64,000 nt of DNA from Ascaris suum (GCA_013433145.1 CM024183.1:3528001-3592000); one strand, 5' to 3'. Positions 12,801 through 22,160 are shown, numbered from the stretch's first letter. The notes: a model not told the origin generated them from the letters alone. Numbers and translations are program-made.

Positions 12801-13815
12801 GTTGCTTTCTGAAATCTGCAGACAAGTAGTCTTATCTAAAACCTTTGCTAATTTCTTCCTCAATATGTTCCAATAAAAATGCTCCTTGATGAACGGTCAG
12901 TGTTCAGCTGACTTTATTCGTCCCTATACACGTTCGCAATCGCATCCAACTAGATCGGCTAGCGCAAGCACTATGCCATTTTTTGCAAACAATCAAAGAA
13001 TAAGTAAATAAATATATCAATAAAACAACTGTAGAAAAAAAAGAGCTCACCAGGACGTCGTTTTTGCGATGCAGGTGTCGTTAACGAAGCGATCTTCGCC
13101 GTTGTGAATTTTACTGTTGGCGATGCACCTTAAATTTCAAAAATTATATGGAATAAAATAAGAAATTCAATTTGATCCACTAGTTAAGTAATACAACACT
13201 TAATATGAAATACTACAAGTTTGTTTTTAATAATAAATAAAAACTCAATCATGCAAAATTTTAAAAACCACCTGTCAAATCATAACGGCCTCTACATGCA
13301 ATAGCAGTATAAAGATAAAAATCAACAACCAACTACTAATATTTGCAGAATCCCATTTTTAAGGGATATATGCAACGTTTCCAGCCATAAATTCGTCAGG
13401 AGGCTAACCTGAACAAACTGCTCTGAGCAACGGAACCCGATCTATTCTCCAGCGAAACCTTATCTGTATCATCTGCACCCTAAGCGCTCTACAATCAACA
13501 ATTGGGACAAGCCTGAGAGACCGCTCTTTTCTTAAACGAGGAATCAAATGTATAAAGATTTCATACTACTCGCCTCAATTAATCGATGAAACGTACTGGA
13601 AATATATGAGAAATCCTATCGGCACGTTTCACATTACGTTTAAAAAATGCTTTGAGAGAAACCGCTCGAAGATCAATTATAATAATACATTTAAGAAATA
13701 AATAGTACGGAATATTCACTACTAAGAGAAAGAACAAAGTGAATGATTAACCAGTAGCCGAGGGTTGTTTCTGTTTTGCATTAGTGAAATTAATAGCAGC
13801 TGGCTCCTCCTCCAT
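665..13815 (-). CDS. TEX2: TEX2-like ER lipid-transfer protein, 3' end off-window
   Basis: Visible exons, in transcript order on the minus strand: 13815-13752, 13128-13051, 12008-11905, 11482-11396, 10859-10707, 10331-10166, 8582-8467, 8035-7917, 7098-7022, 4894-4719, one unresolved small exon, 3029(or 3009)-2780, 2359-2140 and 830-665. Every resolved junction keeps codon phase. The product starts with about 300 polar, Ser/Thr/Lys-rich residues, followed by two hydrophobic helices with a short turn (about residues 307-342). Then comes the PH-like region of TEX2, recognised by GWMNEL..HYDSATYH, SVLVRLDGHLLR, IYDLTGAV, KRRWWSRKYPI and SLFLFVRSAREKERWFHR. Human TEX2 has the same order and then an SMP lipid-transfer domain, which is not visible here and should lie left of base 1. 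From the family, the protein sits in the ER membrane and moves lipid at contacts with endolysosomes or plasma membrane. The identity rests on remembered family motifs. Confidence 0.8.
2140..2359 (-). CDS. TEX2: TEX2-like exon 13, PH-like region part 2
   Basis: 220 bp, phase 0 in and one base out, with a TTTAAAG acceptor and a GTAGAT donor. It encodes SLRPKRLAKRRWWSRKYPIH followed by a long Ser/Gln-rich insertion. Human TEX2 also carries a low-complexity insertion at this point of its PH-like domain. Confidence 0.85.
2780..3029 (-). CDS. TEX2: TEX2-like exon 12, PH-like region part 1
   Basis: It encodes EGWMNELRGHYDSATYHVN, then SVLVRLDGHLLRISRPERN and IYDLTGA, the most TEX2-like stretch of the gene. 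The end (phase 0, GTTGTA donor) is firm. The start is not: a CTTTAG acceptor gives 3029 and a TTTGAAG acceptor gives 3009. Which is right depends on the unresolved exon before it. Confidence 0.85.
3188..3298. repeat. purine-rich tract
   Basis: About 110 bases are almost entirely A and G on the plus strand (mixed GGA, GAA and GGGA). It lies in the TEX2-like gene between exons 10 and 12, so its transcript is pyrimidine-rich there. Confidence 0.75.
4719..4894 (-). CDS. TEX2: TEX2-like exon 10, second membrane helix
   Basis: 176 bp, two bases in and phase 0 out, with a TTTCAG acceptor and a GTAAGT donor. It starts FISGFLWGLYLSFIGFLYFF, the return helix of the hairpin, then becomes polar (SISEELKQRKTMKNVVYK). 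No acceptor near the next recognised exon fits phase 0, so a small exon between 4719 and about 3030 is missing from this model. Confidence 0.8.
6139..6190. repeat. 52-bp near-perfect palindrome in a TEX2-like intron
   Basis: Two 25-base arms (6139-6163 and 6166-6190) are inverted repeats separated by two bases, with two differences. In minus-strand RNA, the sense of the host gene, both differences become G-U pairs, so the whole stem can pair. In plus-strand RNA they are A-C mismatches. It lies in the intron between 7022 and 4894. Confidence 0.85.
7022..7098 (-). CDS. TEX2: TEX2-like exon 9, first membrane helix
   Basis: 77 bp, one base in and one out, with a TTTTCAG acceptor and a GTCAGT donor. 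The chosen frame gives RQRMLLLLLLISLTFIIP, a basic flank followed by a hydrophobic helix. It runs directly into the second helix of the next exon, so together they form a membrane hairpin. Other frames break the join. Confidence 0.75.
7917..8035 (-). CDS. TEX2: TEX2-like exon 8
   Basis: 119 bp, phase 0 in and two bases out, with a TTCCAG acceptor and a GTAACA donor. It encodes 39 residues starting TSSAEVSSLLSWVCWE, just before the membrane region. Confidence 0.65.
8467..8582 (-). CDS. TEX2: TEX2-like exon 7
   Basis: 116 bp, two bases in and phase 0 out, with TTTTCAG acceptor and GTGAGT donor, both consensus. It encodes LVEQACQAILLTGDEVDA and a polar tail rich in Ser and Arg. Confidence 0.75.
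10166..10331 (-). CDS. TEX2: TEX2-like exon 6
   Basis: 166 bp, phase 0 in and one base out, with a GTAAGA donor. It encodes 55 residues ending in a strongly basic run (DKAKSKGKKLVSSNKAKKSS). The acceptor is TGTTAAG, another AAG-type site as in exons 2 and 12. Confidence 0.7.
10707..10859 (-). CDS. TEX2: TEX2-like exon 5
   Basis: 153 bp, phase 0 on both sides, with a TTTCTAG acceptor and a GTAATG donor. It encodes 51 residues starting LELDNADSDSVVSS, a charged, disordered segment with a basic patch (RNVRRRFPDKLSRRW). Confidence 0.7.
11396..11482 (-). CDS. TEX2: TEX2-like exon 4
   Basis: 87 bp, phase 0 on both sides, with a GTTCAG acceptor and a GTATGT donor. It encodes DSDDNMSQSSVLTAV and on to SESGRR, an acidic Ser-rich stretch of the cytosolic N-terminal region. 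Confidence 0.65.
11905..12008 (-). CDS. TEX2: TEX2-like exon 3
   Basis: 104 bp, two bases in and phase 0 out, encoding a stretch around AVSFASGAIRLNDLLSSEAED. The donor is GTGACT. The acceptor is CTTTGAG, which is weak but is the one that keeps phase with the exon at 13051-13128. A TGGAG acceptor at 11998 is the alternative. Confidence 0.55.
13051..13128 (-). CDS. TEX2: TEX2-like exon 2
   Basis: The exon enters with two bases and leaves with one (78 bp), matching both neighbours. The peptide reads ASPTVKFTTAKIASLTTP, a basic Ser/Thr/Pro-rich disordered stretch. The acceptor is TTTAAG rather than CAG and the donor is GTGAGC. Confidence 0.65.
13752..13815 (-). CDS. TEX2: TEX2-like exon 1 (coding start)
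   Basis: ATG at 13815 begins MEEEPAAINFTNAKQ and the exon leaves one base at a GTTAAT donor. A TTGCAG acceptor (AG at 13842-13843) lies 26 bases before the ATG, the usual spacing for spliced-leader addition. The frame stays open from that acceptor, so an upstream coding exon joining at 13841 is not excluded. Confidence 0.6.
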
Positions 13816-16730
13816 GCCTTTCGCGATCCCCAAATGAAACTCTGCAATTCGATCGCATTTGTTTGTAGAAAAAAAAACCCTGCATATGTAAGTATCCACT
13901 ATGCATAATTAATATGCTTTCTTGATGACTTCATCGCATCGTAACATTCAACTATAAATGGATAAATAAACCGAGTTCAATCGTAAACGTAGAGGGGCTA
14001 GCAGGAGATGGCTGAGTGAAGAAGGACGATGTTAGGAGTTGGAATCACTCCTTCTCTCCCTCAATTCTAATTCTACCACAGAGATACTTCACTTTTTCTA
14101 TTTGCCTTTGTGATACGACGGATTCAATCCAAAACCACCACATAGACTTCGTTCAAATCTGGTCCTGGTCCCGATCTGGTGAACGTTCTAATCCACCTGA
14201 GACTTGAACAAAATTCAAACTACCGTCGTGAGGGTTTCGAGGAAAATCCGGTCTGAGTTCAGCTTCCAGACTTGACCAGGAAAACGCTTACCCCCCACTT
14301 CTCATAGAACGCTTAATTGACCTCTGGATGATTATCCTAGATTGATCTCTAACCCCTAAAAATCCAGCCACATATATATGTAAATGAATCGATAGCCATG
14401 TGTAAAATTTTAAACCAATCGATTAGATGATGAAGAATATGTTCATCAAAATATCTATTTGATAGGCGCTGGAAAAGCTTTGTCAAAACTAATAAAATTA
14501 GCAAGAATTTAAATAACATCTTAAACATCAAAGAGTGTATAGAGAATAACGACGCCATCGAATCGAGCAAAAAATTACGCAAACCGAGAGAAAATGAACC
14601 GATAATAAATGATTGCAGCTGGCTGATAAATCCTTATCACTTTCGATTTGACACCGCTATCACGGAAACTTCAAATTCACCAAGTGGAACGGTGTGCAGA
14701 CGTAGACTTTAATTATGCTCAGTTAAGCAAAGTGCAAAGCTTTGGCATGCTGGGATGTGATTTGAAGAAGTTAACACAACAATGCGATTCGATGGGTCCA
14801 CAGTTCTTTATTGATGTCCCTTTTATAGCATTCGCTGGATTTATGGGATGAAATACGATAATAAATGAAGGGAAAACTTATTAACGAAGAAACGCCGAGA
14901 GAGAATCTTTCAATCGGCAACAATAAGTTTAAGAAGTAATAAGGAAAAGAATATCGGACAGCCATCCCATTCACGTGGAAATTGGTCCACGTGTGCGAAT
15001 TGATTAATCAATTAATAAGGAGCGCTCCGTTTATGAGACGAAGATACGGGCGAGCACAAGTGGGCACTTAATGTCTCCCCTCCCCCACCTCCCCCCCCCC
15101 TTGGTGCTTTTAGCAAAATTTGCATGTAAAAAGCAAATCATCATGACGGCATGTCTGTGCCTATGTAAGTGTACCTATCTATCTCAGATAATTTCAGCGT
15201 TCACTTCTATAAAATAAAGAAGGTCAAACGATCGAACTATCGAAGGAAATAACGCATACTAAACAATGATAGAGAAAAGAGATAATTTGGAGATAAAAAT
15301 ACAGCGTATCTACAAACGAATCATTCAAAAGTGAATGGCTATAAAGAATACTGTTCATCGAATATGCTTCCACTACACGTTTAAAACGATAGCTTTTTAA
15401 TATTTGCGTATCTCAAGGAGAAAGAAAAAAATGCTTCTCAAGAGGAATAACCACCAAATCTAACGCAGTATTATAATATTATTTTGCAACCTTATCTTGA
15501 ATTATAACTTATAAAGTTGATATCTACGACAAATATCTAAAATTTCATAAAACAACATTAAATCGATCTAACTCGAACAAATATTGTGGATGTAGGCTAC
15601 TCGAAAGAATATCCGGGGAGAATAACAAAAAAATTGGTGCGTATGACGCGCATCTGCGTGTAGTAATAAATCAGCCGAAGAAGCACAATCAGGTATGGAG
15701 TCAACACAGTCAGGTGAGGGGTCAACATGATCAGGTGCCAGATCTTTTTTCACTAGTACGCAAAATGGTATCTGCTCAAATATGAAGATTAATTATCCCC
15801 CCACTGCTTTTGATTCATAGATGGAACCTTCAAGACGATTTGCGAAATCATTTTTCAAAGAATGAAGTAAATGAGAGTTTTTTCTGGAAGATTTCATGAA
15901 GGGAAAAACGAGAAAAAGAAAAAAATTTCTCCGAGAAAAGAATTTCATAGTTTAGAGGAAATTTTTGAAAATTCAAGTATATTCCCTTCGTTACGCACAG
16001 TGAACATCAGCTGAGGTGAAAACAGTGGAAATTTTTTCGGCTCATGCATTCTGTTATGCGCTACGCAACTAGGAGACTGGCCAATTTATGTCAGTAGGGG
16101 AATTCCTCGTATTTCCTCATTTCGCGTAGGTTTGCAATTATCCCAACTAATAGTTTCGTCGTGTGAAACAAGCGCTACGCGACATTGCGCTTCCAGGAGA
16201 CGGGTACAGAATATATGAAACCGGAGAAGTGCTGAAACTCAATGTTTAGTTGAGAAGCACTTCCTCGGAGCAATTCACAACTGCAAGTAAATTTCAAATT
16301 AGCAGTGACTTACTGGGGTAATGGCGGTGGAGGCGCAAACGTCCGACGCGCAATCGTCGCAACACCCAGATCCACAGACAGCGCTAATGCACTCTATTCC
16401 AACGAGTGACTAAGCGAAATGTCACATCGGACGATTCACTTTGAAAGCAGCTGCAGTGCCGGGCAAACAAAAAACGCCATAGACGCAGAGTGTGCTGAAA
16501 TGATGTCATTGGCAGTATTTGTGGCATCAGCTGATTAACGGCGATGCAACAATGAAAGGTGCGTGTAATGAAACGATGGCGACAAAATGGAGCCTGATTG
16601 ATCTACGCGTGCGTTGATTTCGATCGTCATTTTCTATGATCTTTGCGGTGACGCACGTCCGTGTACACATATACATGTCTGTCGTTTCCCTCTTCCTCGT
16701 AGTCCCATTTCTGGCAAACCTGAAGCTGCA

Positions 16731-16760
16731 ATTAATAATAATAATAATAATAATAATAAT
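16731..16760. repeat. (AAT)n microsatellite
   Basis: About nine tandem AAT trinucleotides. Confidence 0.9.
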
Positions 16761-17087
16761 CTCAGGTAATGCGCACCAACCTTCTCGCAGCAAATAATTT
16801 TATTAATTTCAAAACGAATTATATGTGCTTAAAAGTGCCGTTTGAAATTGCACATTTAAAAGATCGATAAAAATTCTTGGATGCAAATATTTCAATATTT
16901 TTTGGTGATTCCCGAAACTTGCATATTGATCAATCGGATTGCTAGTACACTCGGCATCATTGCATTCCTCTTTCCACTTTTGTCCGTTTCTTTCACTGCT
17001 TCTATACCAGAAGATCGTTTGAGGAAAAAAAGTTTGAAATCCTCAACGCGTTTAAATTGCACTTGCATTTTCATAGCAAAAAATATT

Positions 17088-17157
17088 GGGGGAGGGAGGG
17101 AGGGAGGGAGGGAGGGAGGGAGGGAGGGAGGGAGGGAGAGAGGGAGGGAGGGAGGGA

Positions 17158-17209
<52 letters not shown>
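17088..17209. repeat. (GGGA)n-(GA)n compound microsatellite
   Basis: About 70 bases of GGGA units, with two GAGA interruptions, pass into about 50 bases of pure GA. The first part has many GGG triplets with one-base spacers, a pattern able to form G-quadruplexes on the plus strand. Long Gly/Arg/Glu and Ser/Pro/Leu frames across it are artefacts of the repeat. Confidence 0.95.
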
Positions 17210-17210
<1 letters not shown>

Positions 17211-17750
17211 GATTGAATGCGCAAATAGCGAAGTATCATAGGCGTGTGTCAAAAAACAAAAAATAAAAGAGAAGAAAAGAAAATATAAAGACTAAAAAAG
17301 AGAGCATATTATTTCCTTGCAAAATACCAATCGCGACATCAGAAAAGTCGTCGAATTGTTGAGTAAACTTAGTTGTAATAGTACTCATATGTGCTTCAAT
17401 CGTTGTACTGCAGTTTACTTATTTCTTACTGTTTGACTTAATAGTAAGAAAAAAAACGGATATGAAAATTGTACTATTTTCTCCTACGTTTCTGTCTATT
17501 CAAAAACTTCTTTTGCATTTTCTAGTAATCACTATGGGATCAACAAAACTTTAGACGATCTTTGAAAGGATCCTAAATTGAATAAAATTCCTTTCGATTA
17601 TCCCACAGATATCCTCACCGGCATCCTCAAAAACGAAATGCTTTGCCATTGAGTAACTAACCTAATAATGACATATGTTTGTATATATTGATAATTCAAT
17701 CGGGAATAAAACCATCGTAAAATCATTGTTCATGAAACATTTCCTAATTC

Positions 17751-17824
17751 ATAATTTTATCAGGTCATTTTCATCCATAATCTTATCAGCACAATACTTT
17801 CTAGTTCAAGATTTTATCAGCTCA
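17751..17824. repeat. three imperfect copies of an ATAATTTTATCAG motif
   Basis: Copies of about 17 bases begin at 17751, 17777 and 17808. Each carries TTATCAG after an A-rich start. They may be the remains of a short tandem array. Confidence 0.6.
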
Positions 17825-18159
17825 ACAAATTGGCCGTTTTTATGAGACCATTCAACATTTTTCGAACTCATATTTGGGATTACTGAGTGAATTCAATGAA
17901 TTTTGCACCGATTTTGTTTATATTCAATACAATTGATAATTAGTTGAATTAATTACTCTAATATTTCCCGATATAAACTTCTCAAAAAACTTTATAAATT
18001 GGGAATTAGTGAGTTTTTTATATCTTCATAAAGATGAATTAAATTCATTTCAACTGTTTACAACTTTCATAATTGAAATTATTGCATCATTATAGTGTAA
18101 TGGTGAAATTTTAAGTAAATATGCGATAAGGCAATATTCTCGGATGGTTGCTTTTCATC

Positions 18160-18164
18160 GAATA
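18160..18164. repeat. target-site duplication GAATA (left)
   Basis: Five bases directly outside the left LTR match those outside the right LTR. Confidence 0.8.
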
Positions 18165-18525
18165 TGTTGTTTCTGTCGTGGGCGAGGGGATGAGGAGATA
18201 AAGTTGATGGAAGGCGAGTCGACGATAGCGTTGATGAGGACGACGACTTGACGAGGAAGCTTTACTAGACAGAGAACCGAGGTACACTGCACATACACAT
18301 ACACCACACAGAATCCACAATGGAAAAAAACACAGCTTGTATAAGGGTGATCACGTGACAATTTGTGGTGAAATATGATCGCCGTGCTATACAGTCACGT
18401 GCTCTCCATCACGTCACTGCGCCTCGTCATGACGTCACCATTGTGTGTCGCAATGCATGCCACGTGAACAGGCGTTTTCCCATACCACCCCCGATGCCCT
18501 GAAAATCATCACCACATATGTAACA
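18165..18525 (-). repeat. 3' LTR (left copy)
   Basis: Read on the minus strand it begins TGTTACATATG and ends CAACA, the usual TG...CA. It is closely similar to the copy at 20338-20707 and almost identical over the inner ~230 bases. The two differ by a small rearranged stretch near 18190-18220. Confidence 0.9.
18352..18466. promoter_or_regulatory. E-box and CRE cluster in the left LTR
   Basis: CACGTG is at 18352-18357, 18396-18401 and 18461-18466, and the palindrome TGACGTCA is at 18430-18437. The right LTR keeps all four. These match binding sites of bHLH and CREB/ATF-type factors. A regulatory role is inferred from their density. Confidence 0.6.
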
Positions 18526-18779
18526 CCTCCCCTTTTTGAAATATAGGAGGGGAAGGGGGGTAAAGGTCGGCACCGTCCTTCGCTGCGGCTTGACGCTGAG
18601 GTGTCATGGACGTCTGCGTGTTCATCCAGCACGTCTCGGCTGGTCGTCGGCTTAAGTGGGTTCGACTGCAGTGCGTGTTTCCGACCCGGCGGTTGCTGTG
18701 ATGGTTGCCGAAGATCGAACATTTCGAAGAGCGTCCGAAGATCGTCCAACTGATTTTGGTCGCTTGAATTGCTGCAATG
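18500..18779 (-). pseudogene. pol C-terminal tail joined by an internal deletion
   Basis: After about 18780 the reading resumes in another frame as NQLDDLRTLFEMFDL, then TTSRDVLDEHADVHD and KRGGVTYV running into the LTR. This is the proline- and serine-rich end of gypsy pol after integrase. Its junction with the polymerase start marks an internal deletion. Confidence 0.6.
18526..18537 (-). promoter_or_regulatory. polypurine tract of the LTR element
   Basis: On the minus strand it reads AAAAAGGGGAGG, directly against the TG start of the 3' LTR. This is the site expected to prime plus-strand DNA synthesis. Confidence 0.8.
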
Positions 18780-19366
18780 CTCGCGTATTTCTGATCGGTT
18801 TGGCGCCTGGCTTGAGCTGGAGAGTGGCTCTTGATTTGTTGCAGTATCTTAAATGGGTGCTGAAGACCTGCGGATAGCGGCGCTGTGGATCATTGGTTAC
18901 GTGGCTGCTGCTTGGTGCAGTGATATTGGCGTTGATTGTTGTCGATCCAGCTGGCTCCCTCCTTGTGAGGGAGTCCATGATTGCGTACAACCCCATCTTT
19001 GAGATCCATTCGGCTCCGACTAGGTTGCACTGAGTGTTGGATACGTAGAACAGTCCTTTCGCTGAAGCGTTCTGGAAGCTATAGGTGCACGCTCGTTGTC
19101 CCAGAATGTTGATCTGATCTCCTGATGCATTGTGAGCGATGAGTGACGAAGGCTGGAGAGCTGGTCGTCCGACGAGCTGCCGAGTTGCCTTGCTGATGAT
19201 GGTTACATCCGATGCGCTATCAGCTTGGAAAGAGACTGCTTGGTCGTCTACTGTGACCATAGTGAAGCGTCGGCATTCGATGCAATCGATCCTTGAGACG
19301 GTGAAAGCTGCGTCTGACCGTGCTCGTTTCCTTTGTTTTGGGGGCAAGGGACGTTGTTTTGAACGG
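18780..19366 (-). pseudogene. gypsy protease and start of the polymerase region
   Basis: The retropepsin active-site motif is at 19213-19230 (FQADSASDVTIIS, with D-S-A in place of D-T/S-G), followed by LVGRPALQPSSLIAHNASGD and the flap-like region. Then comes YPQVFSTHL and LQLKPGAKPI, the residues that lead into reverse transcriptase in this family. The frame is open here, but the reverse transcriptase that should follow is missing. Confidence 0.82.
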
Positions 19367-19368
19367 CG

Positions 19369-20160
19369 CTAGTTGCTTGAGTGACGTTTGGTGGGTTTGC
19401 AAAACCCTTCCTTATGTCCAATACTTTGACAGAAGGAGCAGCGGTGCTGGCGATAGTTGCAATCACGATTGAAATGCATCGCGCCGCAAAACCAGCACGG
19501 ACTTGGGGGTGTCCTTGGTGCAGGGGATTGCCGAGTTTGGCCGTTGACTCTGTTGCCAGCTCGCGGTATTCGGTTCTGTCGAGCTGCAGGCTGTGGTTTT
19601 CGTCGAGAAGGGAAGTTTTGCTGGACTGGGTGAACCGTTTGCATGAATAAGGAGCCATTCTCGATCATTCGGATGTCGTGCCTCGGTTGAGTATTGCTTG
19701 CACTCGTCTGTTAGCGTTTTGATCGTACAAGTCGGATCCATCTCGATCTTGTCGAGCAGCTTCAGTGAAATACATGCATCGTCGCTCGATTGTAGACCAC
19801 ATACGAATATCAGACATTTGAACTGATCCTCTGTGCACGTCCCGAATCGAAAGTTGGCGCATTCGCGATTAACCGTCCGGCGTAGGTGATGAAATCTTCT
19901 CTCGCTTCTTTAATGAGCTTCATATATGCATATCTTGCATCCAACAGCGACTGCTGGGGTCCAAAGAGATCCTAAGCAAAGTGATCATATCTGCGAAGTT
20001 GACATTGCAAGGAGCTCTCGGTAAAACATACGAGTGTCGAGCTTCTGGAGCACGCGAGTGGCATCGTCGAGCGTTGGACCTCAACTGCGAAGATTCCTCG
20101 TGCCGTCGATAGCATGCCTCGAATGTAAGTTTCGTTTCTGGGTCGTATACGACCTGCGGG
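19369..20160 (-). pseudogene. gag remnant of the gypsy element, frame broken
   Basis: The capsid part is recognised by TEDQFKCLIFVCGL followed by a Leu-rich segment, as in nematode gypsy gag. The nucleocapsid part lies in another frame. At least two frame changes are visible, one near 19876-19890 and one between the capsid stretch and the zinc knuckles (about 19500-19670). An in-frame TAG at about 19369-19371 separates gag from the protease. The 5' limit is approximate. Confidence 0.75.
19399..19497 (-). pseudogene. gag zinc knuckles (two CCHC boxes)
   Basis: The two boxes are C-x2-C-x3-H-x4-C (CWFCGAMHFNRDC) and C-x2-C-x4-H-x4-C (CSFCQSIGHKEGFC), six residues apart. This is the RNA-binding nucleocapsid signature. 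The first box is one residue short in its middle spacer. Confidence 0.88.
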
Positions 20161-20318
20161 GGCGTGCGGAGAGCGCGTCTAACTGTCGCGTTGGATCGGC
20201 CAGCTGTGGTAACTGCGAATGTTGAAGCTGAGTGACGTCAGGAAGAGCATTCGTAAACGTCGCGAGGAGCTGTTGGGACTACGTTTCTGAGAGAGTCGCC
20301 ATCACTGACCCGCGTTGC

Positions 20319-20336
20319 AGAGTTCCCTGATCGCCA
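20319..20336 (-). promoter_or_regulatory. primer-binding site of the LTR element
   Basis: One base inside the 5' LTR the minus strand reads TGGCGATCAGGGAACTC. The leading TGG fits the CCA end of a tRNA. The tRNA itself was not identified. Confidence 0.6.
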
Positions 20337-20337
20337 C

Positions 20338-20707
20338 TGTTGCGTGTGTCGTGGGCGAGAGGATGAGGAGGTAGAGTCGACGATGTGTTGATGAGGAAGG
20401 CGAGTCGACGATAGTGTTGATGAGGACGACGACTTGACCAGGAAGCTTTACTAGACAGAGAACCGAGGTACACTGCACATACACATACACCACACAGAAT
20501 CCACAATGGAAAAAAACACAGCTTGTATAAGGGTGATCACGTGACAATTTGTGGTGAAATATGATCGCCGTGCTATACAGTCACGTGCTCTCCATCACGT
20601 CACTGCGCCTCGTCATGACGTCACCATTGTGTGTCGCAATGCATGCCACGTGAACAAGCGTTTTGCCATACCATCCCGGATGTGCTGATGCATCACCACA
20701 TATAAGA
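20338..20707 (-). repeat. 5' LTR (right copy)
   Basis: It pairs with the LTR at 18165-18525. Read on the minus strand it starts TCTTATATG rather than TGTTACATATG, so the terminal TG is mutated, and it ends CAACA. It carries the same E-box and CRE-like sites as the left copy. Confidence 0.88.
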
Positions 20708-20712
20708 GAATA
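20708..20712. repeat. target-site duplication GAATA (right)
   Basis: It matches the left flank. A five-base duplication is normal for Ty3/gypsy integration. Confidence 0.8.
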
Positions 20713-21110
20713 TATAAAATTTTAATGAATTGTTCACAAATAATTCAAAAATTTATCACCTCATAATTGAATCTTCTACTGATTTAAGAATAAGAAACAT
20801 ATCTCTCTATTTTTCTTAAGTGATTAAATAATTGACATTCTGTTATTTCGCATGAGAAATTTTGAATTTCCTCAATAGAAACTTTTTGCCATAAATATAT
20901 TCACCGACTAAATGAAATTATTTCTTTGATTTGTTAATGAGGCAATTTATGATTTGGCTGCAGTAATGATTATTAAATCCTCAAAATCTAAATCTCAATA
21001 TTTAATATTCCTATGAAGGATTTTTTAATTTCTAAGATATCTATTATACACGATCATCGAATCGAATCAGTGGCCCACTCAAGGCTCAAGCTCACCTCCC
21101 CCTCCCCCCT

Positions 21111-21275
21111 GGCTGGCGACCCGATGGGAGACCTAAGAAGCGGTGGATGGATACTATCGGGCACGACATGGAAAAGATCGGATTAACGCCAGAAGACAAC
21201 GTTGATCGACCAAGATGGAGGAGACAGTCCACGGCTAACCTTGAGGAAATTCGGGAACGAGCGAGGAAATGGTGA
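21111..21275 (+). pseudogene. RTE-type LINE, 3' end of the reverse-transcriptase ORF
   Basis: An open frame from 21117 to TGA at 21273-21275 reads GRPKKRWMDTIGHDMEK, then LTPEDNVDRPRWRR and ERARKW. GRPKKRW with a following D-R-x-W-R is typical of the last residues of nematode and other RTE/LINE ORF2 proteins. No upstream reverse-transcriptase motif remains, so this is a 5'-truncated insertion. Confidence 0.8.
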
Positions 21276-21717
21276 TAATAGTCACAATCATATAACTCAT
21301 AATCTACTGCTATCCAGTTTTCGAGTAGTGTAAACATTTTTCGACTGTCATATTTATGCTCAGATAGTCATATTTTTGAAAAGGATACATCTTTATGCAA
21401 ATCTATAGGTTCAACATCAAAACTCATATTAAGAGATTTTGTATTTGAATAGTTGTGAATACGAGCGATGGAATTATATTCGATGTCACACCTGCTATCG
21501 TATCATTAAACCTTTGTCTCGTTCTCAAATGTTTTTATGATTTTGCCTCGTTTTTCCCTTCCCCTCTTCCCTCTCCTCCCCCCACCACTCCCTCCTCTCC
21601 TTGAGGATTTCACTTAGTTGTTAGAGGATATTGTTTGGACAGTGTTTTAGATTGTTTCGAGTAAGAGGATCGTTGTTCTTAAACAATTTACCAATAAGTT
21701 ATAACAGCAGCAAGTTT

Positions 21718-21749
21718 AAATGCCTTTGTATATCGCCTTAAAGGCATTT
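21718..21749. repeat. short inverted repeat
   Basis: AAATGCCTTT at 21718-21727 and its complement at 21740-21749 could form a 10-bp stem with a 12-base loop. Confidence 0.6.
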
Positions 21750-22146
21750 ATATCATTACGCTAATTTATTTTATTAAGCGTTTAAATATAAGTGTATATT
21801 TACTTTCGATACCGCATGTGCACATATGTTTTATTTAGCGATCTCTTTCGCCTTCTTCATTTTATCATATTTTTCTTCTACTCGTGGATTAGGAAAAAAA
21901 ATGAATGAAGGTTTTAAAATCACTTAGATATTGCTATTGTAACACCTTTAACGAGCGAATGTTTGATTTTGCCGGTTAACATTTTGGCATTGAAGTGCCA
22001 TGAATTTTTGTTTTTACGAAGGCTGGATGTACATAAATGATATGAAGATTCGGAACGAATATGTACGTCAAAAAATTTTGACAAAATGCCCGATGTTTTG
22101 GAGTCATTTTGAGGTGCTATTTTTCTACCAGGTTTTTTTTGTTGTT

Positions 22147-22160
22147 GGGGGGGGGGGGGG
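22147..22160. repeat. poly-G tract (14)
   Basis: Uninterrupted run of G in AT-rich DNA. Confidence 0.9.

Larger units (their letters stand above)
13842..18159. other. intergenic region with microsatellites
   Basis: No exon with conserved content was found between the start of the TEX2-like gene and the LTR element. The stretch is AT-rich and holds a C-rich run near 15081-15101, an (AAT)n array and the GGGA/GA array. Promoter elements of the TEX2-like gene probably lie here but none could be pinned down. Confidence 0.6.
18160..20712 (-). mobile_element. Ty3/gypsy LTR retrotransposon, internally deleted
   Basis: The element is bounded by GAATA duplications (18160-18164 and 20708-20712) and has two LTRs of about 365 bp. 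It is read on the minus strand. Next to the 5' LTR (right side) is a primer-site-like TGGCGATCAGGGA, and before the 3' LTR (left side) is a purine tract. The 1.8-kb interior encodes gag with two CCHC knuckles, an aspartic protease, the first residues of the polymerase region and then the pol C-terminal tail. The reverse transcriptase core, RNase H and integrase are absent. The gag frame is broken, so the copy is dead as a coding unit and could move only with enzymes from another copy. The family resembles the K02A2.6-like gypsy elements common in nematodes. Confidence 0.88.

Noticed and set aside
16310..16420. Possible upstream exon of the TEX2-like gene ending in a consensus GTAAGT donor at about 16325
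   Set aside because: The frame that would join exon 1 has a TAG and no ATG after it, so it could only be a non-coding leader. It could not be told apart from chance.
16881..17252. Gly/Arg/Glu-rich and Ser/Pro/Leu-rich frames
   Set aside because: They are translations of the GGGA/GA microsatellite.
18656..19650. Plus-strand open frames in the LTR element
   Set aside because: They are antisense shadows of the gag and protease frames, which carry the recognisable motifs.
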